Origin: Thermosphaera aggregans DSM 11486
Lineage (GTDB): Archaea > Thermoproteota > Thermoprotei_A > Sulfolobales > Desulfurococcaceae
Assembly: GCF_000092185.1 (NCBI RefSeq)
Contig: NC_014160.1
Location: 868,001-932,000 of the forward strand
Reading direction: 5' to 3'
DNA: 64,000 bases
This document shows positions 43,759-50,875 of this stretch, one piece after another. The notes below the pieces were generated by a model, which was given only the letters and a program-made list of their open reading frames with translations, was not told where the DNA came from and ran no database searches. Position numbers and translations under genes: made by a program. Each line of letters starts with the position of its first letter. Within the stretch, counting starts at the first letter, position 1.

Positions 43759-44088
43759 TTGCCTAAGAAGGATCAAGGGCTAGGGCCCAGCGCGGAAACA
43801 CCGCTCCCCGGCGACGACACAGTAGTTTGCGGAGTCGTAAGGCATCTCGGCGGGGACTACTTGCTAGCAAAATGTATGGATGGAGTGGATAGGAAGGTTA
43901 GAATACCGGGGAAGCTTAGGAAGAGAGTGTGGATTAACGAAGGAGACATAATTCTAGTCGGGCTATGGGACTTCAGTCCGGATAAGGGTGAAGTGGTTTA
44001 CAAGTATGGCCGTAACGAGATAAACAAGCTGATTGAAAAAGGGTTTTTGAGCAAGGAGTTCATTAACGCTCTCAGTGAATACTTATGA
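43759..44088 (+). CDS. Translation initiation factor aIF1A
   Basis: OB-fold initiation factor that binds the A-site of the small subunit. 109 residues: VVCGVVRHLGGDYLLAKCMDGVDRKVRIPGKLRKRVWINEGDIILV is the S1-like domain, ending in a helical tail. TTG start at 43759. The stop overlaps the ATG of the Rio1 gene (ATGA), so they are coupled. Confidence 0.94.
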   Translation: MPKKDQGLGPSAETPLPGDDTVVCGVVRHLGGDYLLAKCMDGVDRKVRIPGKLRKRVWINEGDIILVGLWDFSPDKGEVVYKYGRNEINKLIEKGFLSKEFINALSEYL

Positions 44089-44897
44089 GTGAAGACGTAG
44101 ACAGGCTCCTTCGGAGAGGGGAGGAGGAGCCGAGAATAAAAGACGCGGACCTATACGAGACTGTTGAGGAAGTATTTGACGCGTCAACCGTTCTAACAAT
44201 CCTCTCCCTAATCCGTAAAAGGGTTTTAAAGCGAATCTCAGGCGTGATCAGTGCTGGTAAAGAAGCAAGGGTTTACCTGGGTTATGCACCAGATGGTAGG
44301 CCGTTAGCTGTTAAAATATATTTGACAAGCTCAGCAGAGTTCAGGAAAGGGATTTTGAAATACATTGCTGGAGACCCAAGGTTTCAAGGAGTGAAAACCA
44401 GCGACACTAGAGCGTTGATCTATGCTTGGACGAGGAAAGAGTATAGAAATCTCGTGAGAATGAGGGAGGCAGGGGTTAAGGTTCCAGAACCGGTTGCCTT
44501 CCTCAACAATGTTTTAGTAATGGAATTTCTCGGAGAAGAGGGCAAGAGGTATCCTCTACTAGAGGAGGCCTATAAGGAGCTGGAGAGGGAGGAGCTAGAA
44601 ATTATCTACAAACAGGTTTTAGAGGAGTTGGAAAAAATTGTTTGCAAGGCTAGACTCGTGCATGGGGATTTCTCAGAGTTCAACATAATGGTCAAGCCCG
44701 ACCTTGACATAGCAATCATAGATGTAAGTCAAGCAGTCGACTACTCACATCCTAATGCGAGGGATTTTCTCGAAAGAGATGTTAGAAATATTAATAGGTT
44801 TTTCAAAAATGAAGCCAATATAGATGTTTTAAGTGATGAGGAGGTTTTAGAGGGATTGTTTAAATGTCTGGAGAGGAGAAGGGAAGATTCATTCTAG
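44085..44897 (+). CDS. Rio1-type serine protein kinase
   Basis: Atypical kinase acting in late small-subunit maturation. 270 residues: ISGVISAGKEARVYLGYAPDGRPLAVKIYLTSSAEF holds the nucleotide loop and Lys; LVHGDFSEFNIMV is the catalytic loop, IIDVSQAV the metal-binding Asp, and VYL to FKNEANIDVL the C-lobe. Short N-terminus compared with Rio2 (no winged helix), so Rio1. Overlaps the KH gene by 34 bases. Confidence 0.94.
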   Translation: MSEDVDRLLRRGEEEPRIKDADLYETVEEVFDASTVLTILSLIRKRVLKRISGVISAGKEARVYLGYAPDGRPLAVKIYLTSSAEFRKGILKYIAGDPRFQGVKTSDTRALIYAWTRKEYRNLVRMREAGVKVPEPVAFLNNVLVMEFLGEEGKRYPLLEEAYKELEREELEIIYKQVLEELEKIVCKARLVHGDFSEFNIMVKPDLDIAIIDVSQAVDYSHPNARDFLERDVRNINRFFKNEANIDVLSDEEVLEGLFKCLERRREDSF

Positions 44898-45505
44898 GAG
44901 TTACAAGACTATATGAGAAAATACCCTTAGAGAGGATAGGGGTTTTAATAGGCGATAACGGCCGCGTTAAGAAGGAGATAGAGGAAAAAACTAGGACGAC
45001 TATTACGATAGATTCTTCAACAGGCGGGGTGGTTATAGAGCCAGCCCTTCCAACAACCACTGCCCTCGAGCTCATGAAGGCGAGGGATATTGTTAAGGCG
45101 ATAGGATACGGCTTTAGCCCCGAGAGGGCTATGAGGTTGCTGGAAGAGGACCAGGTGTTAGTGGTGATAGACGTTAGACAATATGTGGGGGACAAGCCTA
45201 ACCACGTGGCAAGGGTTCTCGGAAGAATAATCGGTGAGGAGGGGAAGGCTAGGAGAACCCTTGAGGAAATGACGGGCACGTTTATATCAATATATGAGCC
45301 ATACGTGGCTATTGTCGGGGATTTTGAAACAGCCAATATTGCTAAAACAGCCGTTGAAATGTTGATACAGGGGAGGAGGCATTCAACTGTTTACAAGTAC
45401 GTTGAGAACGAGACGTTCACTTTAAAAAGGAGAAGAATGAGGGAGCTCTGGATTAAGCACTCGAGAATAGAAGCTGGTGAGGAAGGGAAGCGGGAGGAGA
45501 AATAG
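44864..45505 (+). CDS. KH-domain ribosome assembly protein (Dim2/Pno1-like)
   Basis: Archaeal Dim2/Pno1 (Krr1-related). 213 residues with two KH domains: LERIGVLIGDNGRVKKEIEEKTRTTITID, and KPNHVARVLGRIIGEEGKARRTLEEMTGTFISIYEP with the GxxG loop GEEG; C-terminal RRHSTVYKYVENETFTLKRRR. Acts near the 3' end of 16S rRNA with Rio1/Nob1 in relatives. ATG lies inside the Rio1 gene, indicating coupling. Confidence 0.93.
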   Translation: MSGEEKGRFILGVTRLYEKIPLERIGVLIGDNGRVKKEIEEKTRTTITIDSSTGGVVIEPALPTTTALELMKARDIVKAIGYGFSPERAMRLLEEDQVLVVIDVRQYVGDKPNHVARVLGRIIGEEGKARRTLEEMTGTFISIYEPYVAIVGDFETANIAKTAVEMLIQGRRHSTVYKYVENETFTLKRRRMRELWIKHSRIEAGEEGKREEK

Positions 45506-45515
45506 TAGTTTTATT

Positions 45516-45935
45516 TTAAAAAACGAGAAGATATATTGCGGCAATCATCAACGCGCTTGCAACGATTTTCTTAACAGTAAGTTGCTCGTGGAGAATGATT
45601 ACTGATAATGCTATCACGAACAACAGGCTGGACTTATCAATTATAGCTACGGGCGTTGTCTCCCCCTTCTGGAGCGCGAGGAAGTAAAGTACCCATGACG
45701 CCCCTCCAGCCACACCGCTCAGCACTATGAACACGGCTTCCCTCGAAGTAATGCTTGACACGAAGTTTGTTCCCCTGAAGACAAGCATAACCACTATTGA
45801 GAAAACCATCATTACTATTGACCTTAACGCTGTGCCTGTTAGCGAGTCCACGTGTTGAAGGCCTATTTTCGCGAAAATAGTCGCAAGAGCCGCCATTAAA
45901 GCATCTAGCAACGCGTATAGCACCCAATTTTCCAT
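45516..45935 (-). CDS. EamA-domain membrane protein (half-size)
   Basis: 139 residues with about five membrane helices: LDALMAALATIFAKIGLQHVD, the two central helices, GGASWVLYFLALQKGETTPVAIIDKSSLLFVIALSVIILHEQLTVKKIVASALMI. This is one EamA repeat, whereas most DMT carriers have two; such half-size proteins act as dimers. Substrate unknown. Convergent with the KH gene, ten bases apart. Confidence 0.85.
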   Translation of the reverse strand: MENWVLYALLDALMAALATIFAKIGLQHVDSLTGTALRSIVMMVFSIVVMLVFRGTNFVSSITSREAVFIVLSGVAGGASWVLYFLALQKGETTPVAIIDKSSLLFVIALSVIILHEQLTVKKIVASALMIAAIYLLVF

Positions 45936-46077
45936 TCAAACCACCTTTTCAACCCGGCATCTAATGCGGGCCTTGTCAACACTGTTTTCAGAGGGGTTCT
46001 AACCCCGGGTTCCCTCTTCATCTGCCGGTTGATAAAGAAGTATCTATGGAACCCTTAATATGGCTTTAACCGGAAAA

Positions 46078-46087
46078 GCTTATATGA
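46078..46087 (+). promoter_or_regulatory. TATA box of tRNA-Trp
   Basis: GCTTATATGA preceded by CCGGAAAA (BRE-like), about 40 bases before the tRNA 5' end; a fair archaeal promoter. Confidence 0.5.
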
Positions 46088-46154
46088 CTCCTAAGGCTAT
46101 AATAGAACTCGATGACTGGTAGTGGGCCCGTAGCTCAGCCAGGCAGAGCGGCGG

Positions 46155-46182
46155 ACGCTGGGGGATGTTTCCAGCGGCCGAT
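46155..46182 (+). other. tRNA-Trp intron 1 (position 30/31)
   Basis: 28 nt. Bulge-helix-bulge GAG-CGGC-GGA-CGCTGG ... CCAGCG-GCCG-ATG-CTC is complete: outer helix GAG/CTC, central CGGC/GCCG, inner CGCTGG/CCAGCG. Cuts GG^A and AT^G. A non-canonical site in the anticodon stem. Confidence 0.85.
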
Positions 46183-46189
46183 GCTCCAG

Positions 46190-46245
46190 ATCCAGTGCTA
46201 TGGGTCAGACGACCTTTACGGGATGAGATAGGTCTGGAGGGAGTG
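46190..46245 (+). other. tRNA-Trp intron 2 (position 37/38)
   Basis: 56 nt at the canonical site. Bulges AGA and TGA flank CTCC/GGAG, with inner helix TCCAG/CTGGA and one extra G. Euryarchaeal tRNA-Trp introns carry a box C/D RNA; I find no good C and D boxes here. Confidence 0.85.
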
Positions 46246-46295
46246 ACCCGTAGGTCAGGGGTTCGAATCCCCTCGGGCCCACTACGAATTAATAA

Positions 46296-46709
46296 TCACT
46301 TCTTTCCAAGAGTTCTAACCTTATAGGTTGCGAGAAGGATTGATGCGAGGATAATAATCAAGGCTATTCTTGAATCAACTCCTGAGAAAGTCAGCCATGA
46401 CGCGATAACGAAGAGCAGTAACCCTATGAAGATTCTCGGCGCGTTTGGCGTGAAGAAGGATTTTCTCGATGGTTGCTGAGCGTTCTCCACTCCGTAAAAC
46501 CAGAGAGCGTTAAAGTAGAGGAAGATTCCAGCGGCTAGCCCGATGCTTTCCCCTCCCGTTACAACGAGGGTTGAGGCAACCGCCGCAATTATCGATGCGA
46601 TAAAGACTGCGAAGTCCCTGAAGCTTGTTGCGAGCTTAATTCTCATAAACGTGAGTGGAACAAATAATATGGTTGCAATTAACCCGGTCGCAACAAGGTA
46701 TTCGCTCAT
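46296..46709 (-). CDS. Small membrane protein, possible fifth operon member
   Basis: 137 residues with four membrane helices (YLVATGLIATILFVPLTFM, FAVFIASIIAAVASTLVV, LAAGIFLYFNALWFYGV, RIFIGLLLFVIASWLTFSG plus one at the C-terminus). It starts 15 bases after the zinc-ribbon gene on the same strand, so it is probably the last gene of the SPFH operon. No family recognised. It could serve as a membrane anchor for that system, which is inference. Confidence 0.7.
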   Translation of the reverse strand: MSEYLVATGLIATILFVPLTFMRIKLATSFRDFAVFIASIIAAVASTLVVTGGESIGLAAGIFLYFNALWFYGVENAQQPSRKSFFTPNAPRIFIGLLLFVIASWLTFSGVDSRIALIIILASILLATYKVRTLGKK

Positions 46710-46724
46710 ACTTGTTCAACACCA

Positions 46725-48200
46725 TTATATAGTTAGCTTTAACAAGTTATTTAACTCGACTGTGAGACGAATGCTTAAACCTTTTTCATTGATGAGTGTC
46801 TTCTGGTCGAGCGTGTTGAAAGGTATGTAGACGAGGCCTACCGCCTGAGATGATGCAAAGGTTATCTTGCCCCTGTACTTGTTGTTAACGGCTTCAATAT
46901 ACCCGTCAACAAGCTTCTCGGCCAGTATGCTCGATATGAACGGGGGGAAAGCTCTCACTTCGCCGGGCATGCTTGAAGATATTGCCGATGAAACAATGTT
47001 TTTCACGAGAGAGTATCCGGGTGCTTCCTCGATTCTCTCAGGAGGCGGCATTCTCCCAGTGTATACTCCCAGGACATCTAGAACAGGGTTTTCAACGTAG
47101 GGAGGTATTGAGGCTACGAGAACGGTTAGCCTTGACTCCCCGCCCTTCCTGAAAACAATGCCCTTAACGAACGAGAACCTGCACTCTACCACGTGGAATG
47201 GAACGTAGAGACTCCCCCTACTGGGTAACACGTTTACCTCGGGCGACCCTGTCTTACTGTATGCCAGCTTTTTAAGATTATCCATAATCTCCACAAGGTC
47301 TTGAACAGGCCTCTTGAAGGTATCCCGGAGCCATTTGAAAACCCTCATGTATGTTTCAACCCATTTAACAATCTCCAATGGGTCTCTTCCAGCCGTGAAG
47401 AATTTGTGAGCAGCATCTGATAAGCGGTATATTGATTCAGCAGCAATTTTCTCAACTTCTAAAACACCTTTGTTAACCTCGGGAATCGGTGATGAACCAA
47501 CCCTCTCAAGGAGTAGATTGTATTGATCCACTCCTGTTTTCGCGAGGTCGAGAGCCGCCGCAGTGTTCCTGGCATAGAGCTGTTCAAGAGAAGCCAGCAT
47601 GGTCTTCACTGCGCTGAGCCTTTGCTTCATAAGCGTGAAGCCAGGGTCCTCAGGTATTTCTGACAATGCCTCGTCAATGTTTTTTAAAGCAGACTTTACG
47701 TCAAACCTTGACAATGCCCAGATAGCGTTGAGAACGTATCCAGCGGTGTTGCCATAAACTATTGTCTCGTAGACAAACTTTGAATCCTCCTCTGAGACTG
47801 CGAAATCCTTTACGGCCTGTATTTTTAAAGTCTCCTCGAAGAATACCTTCGGCTCCTCTCCGGGCTGGTTTGGCGGCGGAATAGGTGTCAGGGGATTTGA
47901 CAAATACTGAAGGTATTTAGCCCTAATATTTGCCCTAGCCATCAAGACCTTTGGTTTTATCAGGCCTTGAAATATTTGATGTCTAGCGGCAACATCGGCT
48001 ACTGTCGCGGAAACAGCGGCAGGGGGTAGCAATTCCCTAATCCACTTCTGTAACTCGCCCTTAAGCCTCTCAACGTAGCGGGTGGCATCCACTATCTTGT
48101 TTAAGAACCCGCAGTATTCGCATCTAACCCATTCCTCTCCCTGCTGGGGTTTTGGGAGGGGTGCTCCGCAATTAGTGCATCGCAGAGCCACGGTCTCCAT
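46725..48200 (-). CDS. Zinc-ribbon protein of SPFH operon
   Basis: 491 residues. The N-terminus is a zinc ribbon, LRCTNCGAPLPKPQQGEEWVRCEYCGFLNKI (C8, C11, C28, C31), like those of TFIIB-type ribbon proteins such as YdjG. A helical middle (about 60-320) follows and a beta-rich C-terminal domain with no membrane helix. The C-terminal part (VPFHVVECRFSFVKGIVFRK, VYTGRMPPPERIEEAPGYSLV) is unfamiliar to me. ATG start 20 bases after the previous gene. In Bacillus, YdjG-type ribbon proteins pair with SPFH YdjI. Confidence 0.75.
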   Translation of the reverse strand: METVALRCTNCGAPLPKPQQGEEWVRCEYCGFLNKIVDATRYVERLKGELQKWIRELLPPAAVSATVADVAARHQIFQGLIKPKVLMARANIRAKYLQYLSNPLTPIPPPNQPGEEPKVFFEETLKIQAVKDFAVSEEDSKFVYETIVYGNTAGYVLNAIWALSRFDVKSALKNIDEALSEIPEDPGFTLMKQRLSAVKTMLASLEQLYARNTAAALDLAKTGVDQYNLLLERVGSSPIPEVNKGVLEVEKIAAESIYRLSDAAHKFFTAGRDPLEIVKWVETYMRVFKWLRDTFKRPVQDLVEIMDNLKKLAYSKTGSPEVNVLPSRGSLYVPFHVVECRFSFVKGIVFRKGGESRLTVLVASIPPYVENPVLDVLGVYTGRMPPPERIEEAPGYSLVKNIVSSAISSSMPGEVRAFPPFISSILAEKLVDGYIEAVNNKYRGKITFASSQAVGLVYIPFNTLDQKTLINEKGLSIRLTVELNNLLKLTI

Positions 48201-48220
48201 ACTGTTTCCCCGTCCTAAAA

Positions 48221-49192
48221 CTATCTTCTCCCTACTTGAACCCTTATGGCGGAGACTCTTAATTCAAGCGAGCTTATCCTGGCGTTCAGTCTTGCCTCAA
48301 CCTCTTGGAGAGCCTTCATAGCCAGTTCGTAGTATTGCTTGGCTAGCGCATCGCTCAGGTTGTAGACCATGGTGTAACACACCCTGCACACAGCTATCTT
48401 GCCATCCGATATAAGGAAGGATGCCTCATTCCCGTACTTCTCCCGTATGTAGTTGTTAACTGATGCTGGCAAATAGACATAGTTTATTTCCTCGCCCTGT
48501 ATCTCCCTGTGGCAGACCCAGCACTTCGTAGTTTTCGACAGCCTTCCCAGCTTCTCACTTATAAAGTTTCTAATCTCAGGTGTTGCTTGTTGAAGATACG
48601 CTAAGGCCTCACTGTATAATTCAACAGCTCTCGAAGGGTTGTCAGCCTCTATTTTCAAAGCCCTTATGACCCTCGCGTATCCTAGAAGCCTGAGGCCGAC
48701 AACGCTCAACGGATCGTGAATATTCAGTAGGTCCTCGAGAATCAGCCTCCTCGCCCCTTCTCCGACTAGGATGTTGCCAACCTCCTCGTATTTTCTAGCC
48801 ACGGATTCATCCATCTTTCCAGCATCACTGATGTTGAATCTTGGGAGGCTGAAGATCATTGAGGTCAGCTCGAGATCTCTTGCAAGCTCCCCAGCAGTCG
48901 GTTTCGCAGCGATCCCGATGTCCAATTGCAGGGTTGGATCAAGTTTCCGACACAGCTCAGCGGCTTTTGAGAATGTTTCAGGGGTTTTCTTTAATAAAGC
49001 ATCGTAAAATGTTGCGTAGAAAAGGACTTCACCAGCTCTCTTGTTAATATCGGGGTCACTGGATTTAGACGCGATTTCGTAAGCGTTTAGGAAGTGTTTC
49101 ACAGCACCCTCGAGATTCCCCTTGTTCCGGTCGCTGAAGGCTTTGTTTAACTCGTCATTGAATTTATCCTTATCGCTTTTAAACAGTATCAA
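48221..49192 (-). CDS. Helical-repeat protein with Cys4 zinc site, SPFH operon
   Basis: 323 residues. The N-terminal two thirds form paired helices of TPR-like type (LNKAFSDRNKGNLEGAVKHFLNAYEIAS, RAVELYSEALAYLQQA). A zinc knuckle follows: KCWVCHREIQGEEINYVYLP and then CRVCYTMVYNLSDAL (CWVC ... CRVC). The C-terminus is a coiled coil. Starts two bases after the SPFH gene. The role is unknown; it could be a scaffold linking the SPFH assembly to the zinc-ribbon protein. Confidence 0.72.
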   Translation of the reverse strand: MILFKSDKDKFNDELNKAFSDRNKGNLEGAVKHFLNAYEIASKSSDPDINKRAGEVLFYATFYDALLKKTPETFSKAAELCRKLDPTLQLDIGIAAKPTAGELARDLELTSMIFSLPRFNISDAGKMDESVARKYEEVGNILVGEGARRLILEDLLNIHDPLSVVGLRLLGYARVIRALKIEADNPSRAVELYSEALAYLQQATPEIRNFISEKLGRLSKTTKCWVCHREIQGEEINYVYLPASVNNYIREKYGNEASFLISDGKIAVCRVCYTMVYNLSDALAKQYYELAMKALQEVEARLNARISSLELRVSAIRVQVGRR

Positions 49193-49194
49193 GG

Positions 49195-50208
49195 CTACAT
49201 CTCCTTCCTATACTTTTCAAGGAGCTCCTTCCTCAACTGGTCATACTCCTCCTGGGTTATCAAGCCTTCGTCAAGCATTTTCTTCAGCTCTCTAAGCTTA
49301 GCTACAATCGGGCTTTCCTGCACCTGGGCCGGCACTTGCGGTGGCTGAGAAGGCACCTGCTGAGGTTGCTGCGGCTGTGTCGGCGGGATAGCCTGTTGCA
49401 TTAAGGTGGGCATGGCTACAAGGGCCCCCATCCAGCCCGCCGCCGGGGATTTACCGAGAGCCCTCATGACTTCGACCGTTTTGACAATCTCCAATACCTT
49501 GTCCTCATCCCCCTTCTGGATTGCGAGTAGGAGGGGTAGCCCGTATGTCGGATCCTCCTTCTCCATTCTCTCAAGCTGGGGTAGCGTTATACCAGCTATC
49601 TTAACATCGATTAGCTCTAACCCTCTCTGGGCGAATGCATCCTGAATCGCTCCAGCTTTCAGCCTAGAGGTTACCTGGGTGAGGTTGGTGTAGATGTCTA
49701 TTGCAGTGTACTTGCTGATCTCCTGTATCAACGTCTCCACGAAGTAGTTTCTTATAAAATCAGCCACCGCGGTTGACGTTAACTCTCTAACTGCTCCCGC
49801 TACTTGTGTTAGAAAGAGAACCGGGTCTGAAACCCTGTACCAGAATTCCCCAAAGCTCTGGAGCTCCGTCATGTAAAGTGTGCGCGGGCCTAGCTTCACT
49901 CTTGTCGACAGCCCGAACTTCCCCCTGAACTGCTTCAACGATACAAATACTATCCTGGCCTTGAACGGTGTCTCGCCGTAGCCTGCAACAAGTCTGAAAG
50001 CCCTTGTGAGAAGCGGCAGGTTCTGAGTTGTCAGTACGTGCCTACCGGGAGGGAGAACGTCGTAAATCTTCCCATCCCGCATGAACACTGCTGTCTCATA
50101 CTCGTGCACTACTAGTACGCTTCCCCATCTAATGTCCTCGAACGGGTAGACCCATAAAATGTCCTCGGGACCCGGGTTAACCCATTCTATAACGTTCGTC
50201 CTGCTCAC
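49195..50208 (-). CDS. SPFH/band 7 protein with C-terminal SHOCT
   Basis: 337 residues of the YdjI / virion-core-like SPFH branch: VIEWVNPGPEDILWVYPFEDIRWGSVLVVHEYETAVFMRDGKI, VLPPGRHVLTTQNLPLLTRAF, then FGEFWYRVSDPVLFLTQV. The SPFH core spans about 1-240. A Pro/Gln-rich linker (about 270-300) precedes a SHOCT helix pair (LRELKKMLDEGLITQEEYDQLRKELLEKY). No N-terminal membrane helix, so it should act at the inner membrane face by oligomerising. Lies between a helical protein gene and a TPR-zinc gene, with gaps of six and two bases. Confidence 0.9.
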   Translation of the reverse strand: MSRTNVIEWVNPGPEDILWVYPFEDIRWGSVLVVHEYETAVFMRDGKIYDVLPPGRHVLTTQNLPLLTRAFRLVAGYGETPFKARIVFVSLKQFRGKFGLSTRVKLGPRTLYMTELQSFGEFWYRVSDPVLFLTQVAGAVRELTSTAVADFIRNYFVETLIQEISKYTAIDIYTNLTQVTSRLKAGAIQDAFAQRGLELIDVKIAGITLPQLERMEKEDPTYGLPLLLAIQKGDEDKVLEIVKTVEVMRALGKSPAAGWMGALVAMPTLMQQAIPPTQPQQPQQVPSQPPQVPAQVQESPIVAKLRELKKMLDEGLITQEEYDQLRKELLEKYRKEM

Positions 50209-50214
50209 GCATCA

Positions 50215-50727
50215 TCACCTTGCAATCCCCGACAATATCCTATCCCTTTCCTCTAGCAGAGACTGATATTTTTCAATAAGCTTTTCAACATCGGATAGAA
50301 ACTTTTCAACCTCTAGAATGCTGGACGGCCTGCTTGAAGTGGTCTTATTCAATTCTTCAACAGTAACACCCATGTTTAAATCATGCTCAAGGATTCTGTC
50401 CAGGACGTTCTCATCAACCTTGAAAGCGTGGAAAAGAGGTCTATATCCGTAAGGCGCGTGTCTAGTTTTCTCGGCAAGCGAGTCAAGCCTGTATATGAGC
50501 TTCTCGACGCGTTCCGAGGCTGGCGTGGAGCCTGCTGACGACACTATGGTTGAGTAAAAGTTTTTCAGATCTGAAACACTCTTCTTGAGCTTCCTGTAAA
50601 GCTCATCCCTGACAACCCTGTCGGTTTCCCTGACAAGTTCTTTCTCCTTATAACCCTTGTACCCGGGAAACATCATTAGAAGCTTCTCGTAGAGCCTGAG
50701 GTCGGGCGAAGGCTTACTATCAGACAT
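50215..50727 (-). CDS. Helical protein, first gene of SPFH operon
   Basis: 170 residues, almost wholly helical and charged. The segment MMFPGYKGYKEKELVRETDRVVRDELYRKL recalls bacterial proteins found next to SPFH genes, but I cannot name a domain. It may play the PspA-like structural part in this operon, by position only; no PspA sequence features are seen. ATG start at 50727, divergent from the surface-protein gene by about 150 bases. Confidence 0.68.
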   Translation of the reverse strand: MSDSKPSPDLRLYEKLLMMFPGYKGYKEKELVRETDRVVRDELYRKLKKSVSDLKNFYSTIVSSAGSTPASERVEKLIYRLDSLAEKTRHAPYGYRPLFHAFKVDENVLDRILEHDLNMGVTVEELNKTTSSRPSSILEVEKFLSDVEKLIEKYQSLLEERDRILSGIAR

Positions 50728-50875
50728 TACAACACCATGTTAATATCTAGTTGTCTTCAACCTAATATATTAAAGCGGGGGAGTATAATCATTCAGGGTT
50801 TTGAACGTTGTCAGCGGCCCGTTAATCTTTCGAATTTATTAGTTATCGAGGGATTAATAATAGTTGAGGCTGGGT

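Larger units (their letters stand above)
46124..46281 (+). tRNA. tRNA-Trp (CCA) with two introns
   Basis: Acceptor GGGCCCG/CGGGCCC, D-stem GCTC/GAGC, T-stem AGGGG/CCCCT with TTCGAAT, discriminator A, no CCA encoded. The 158-nt gene is 84 nt too long. Removing introns at 46155-46182 and 46190-46245 leaves anticodon stem GCGGG/CCCGT and loop CTCCAGA, with anticodon CCA at 46186-46188; this is the typical archaeal tRNA-Trp loop. The mature tRNA has 74 nt. Exon 2 between the introns is only 7 nt. Confidence 0.93.

Noticed and set aside
46190-46245. Box C/D guide RNA inside the tRNA-Trp intron, as in euryarchaea
   Set aside because: No CTGA D box and only a partial C box within the 56 nt.
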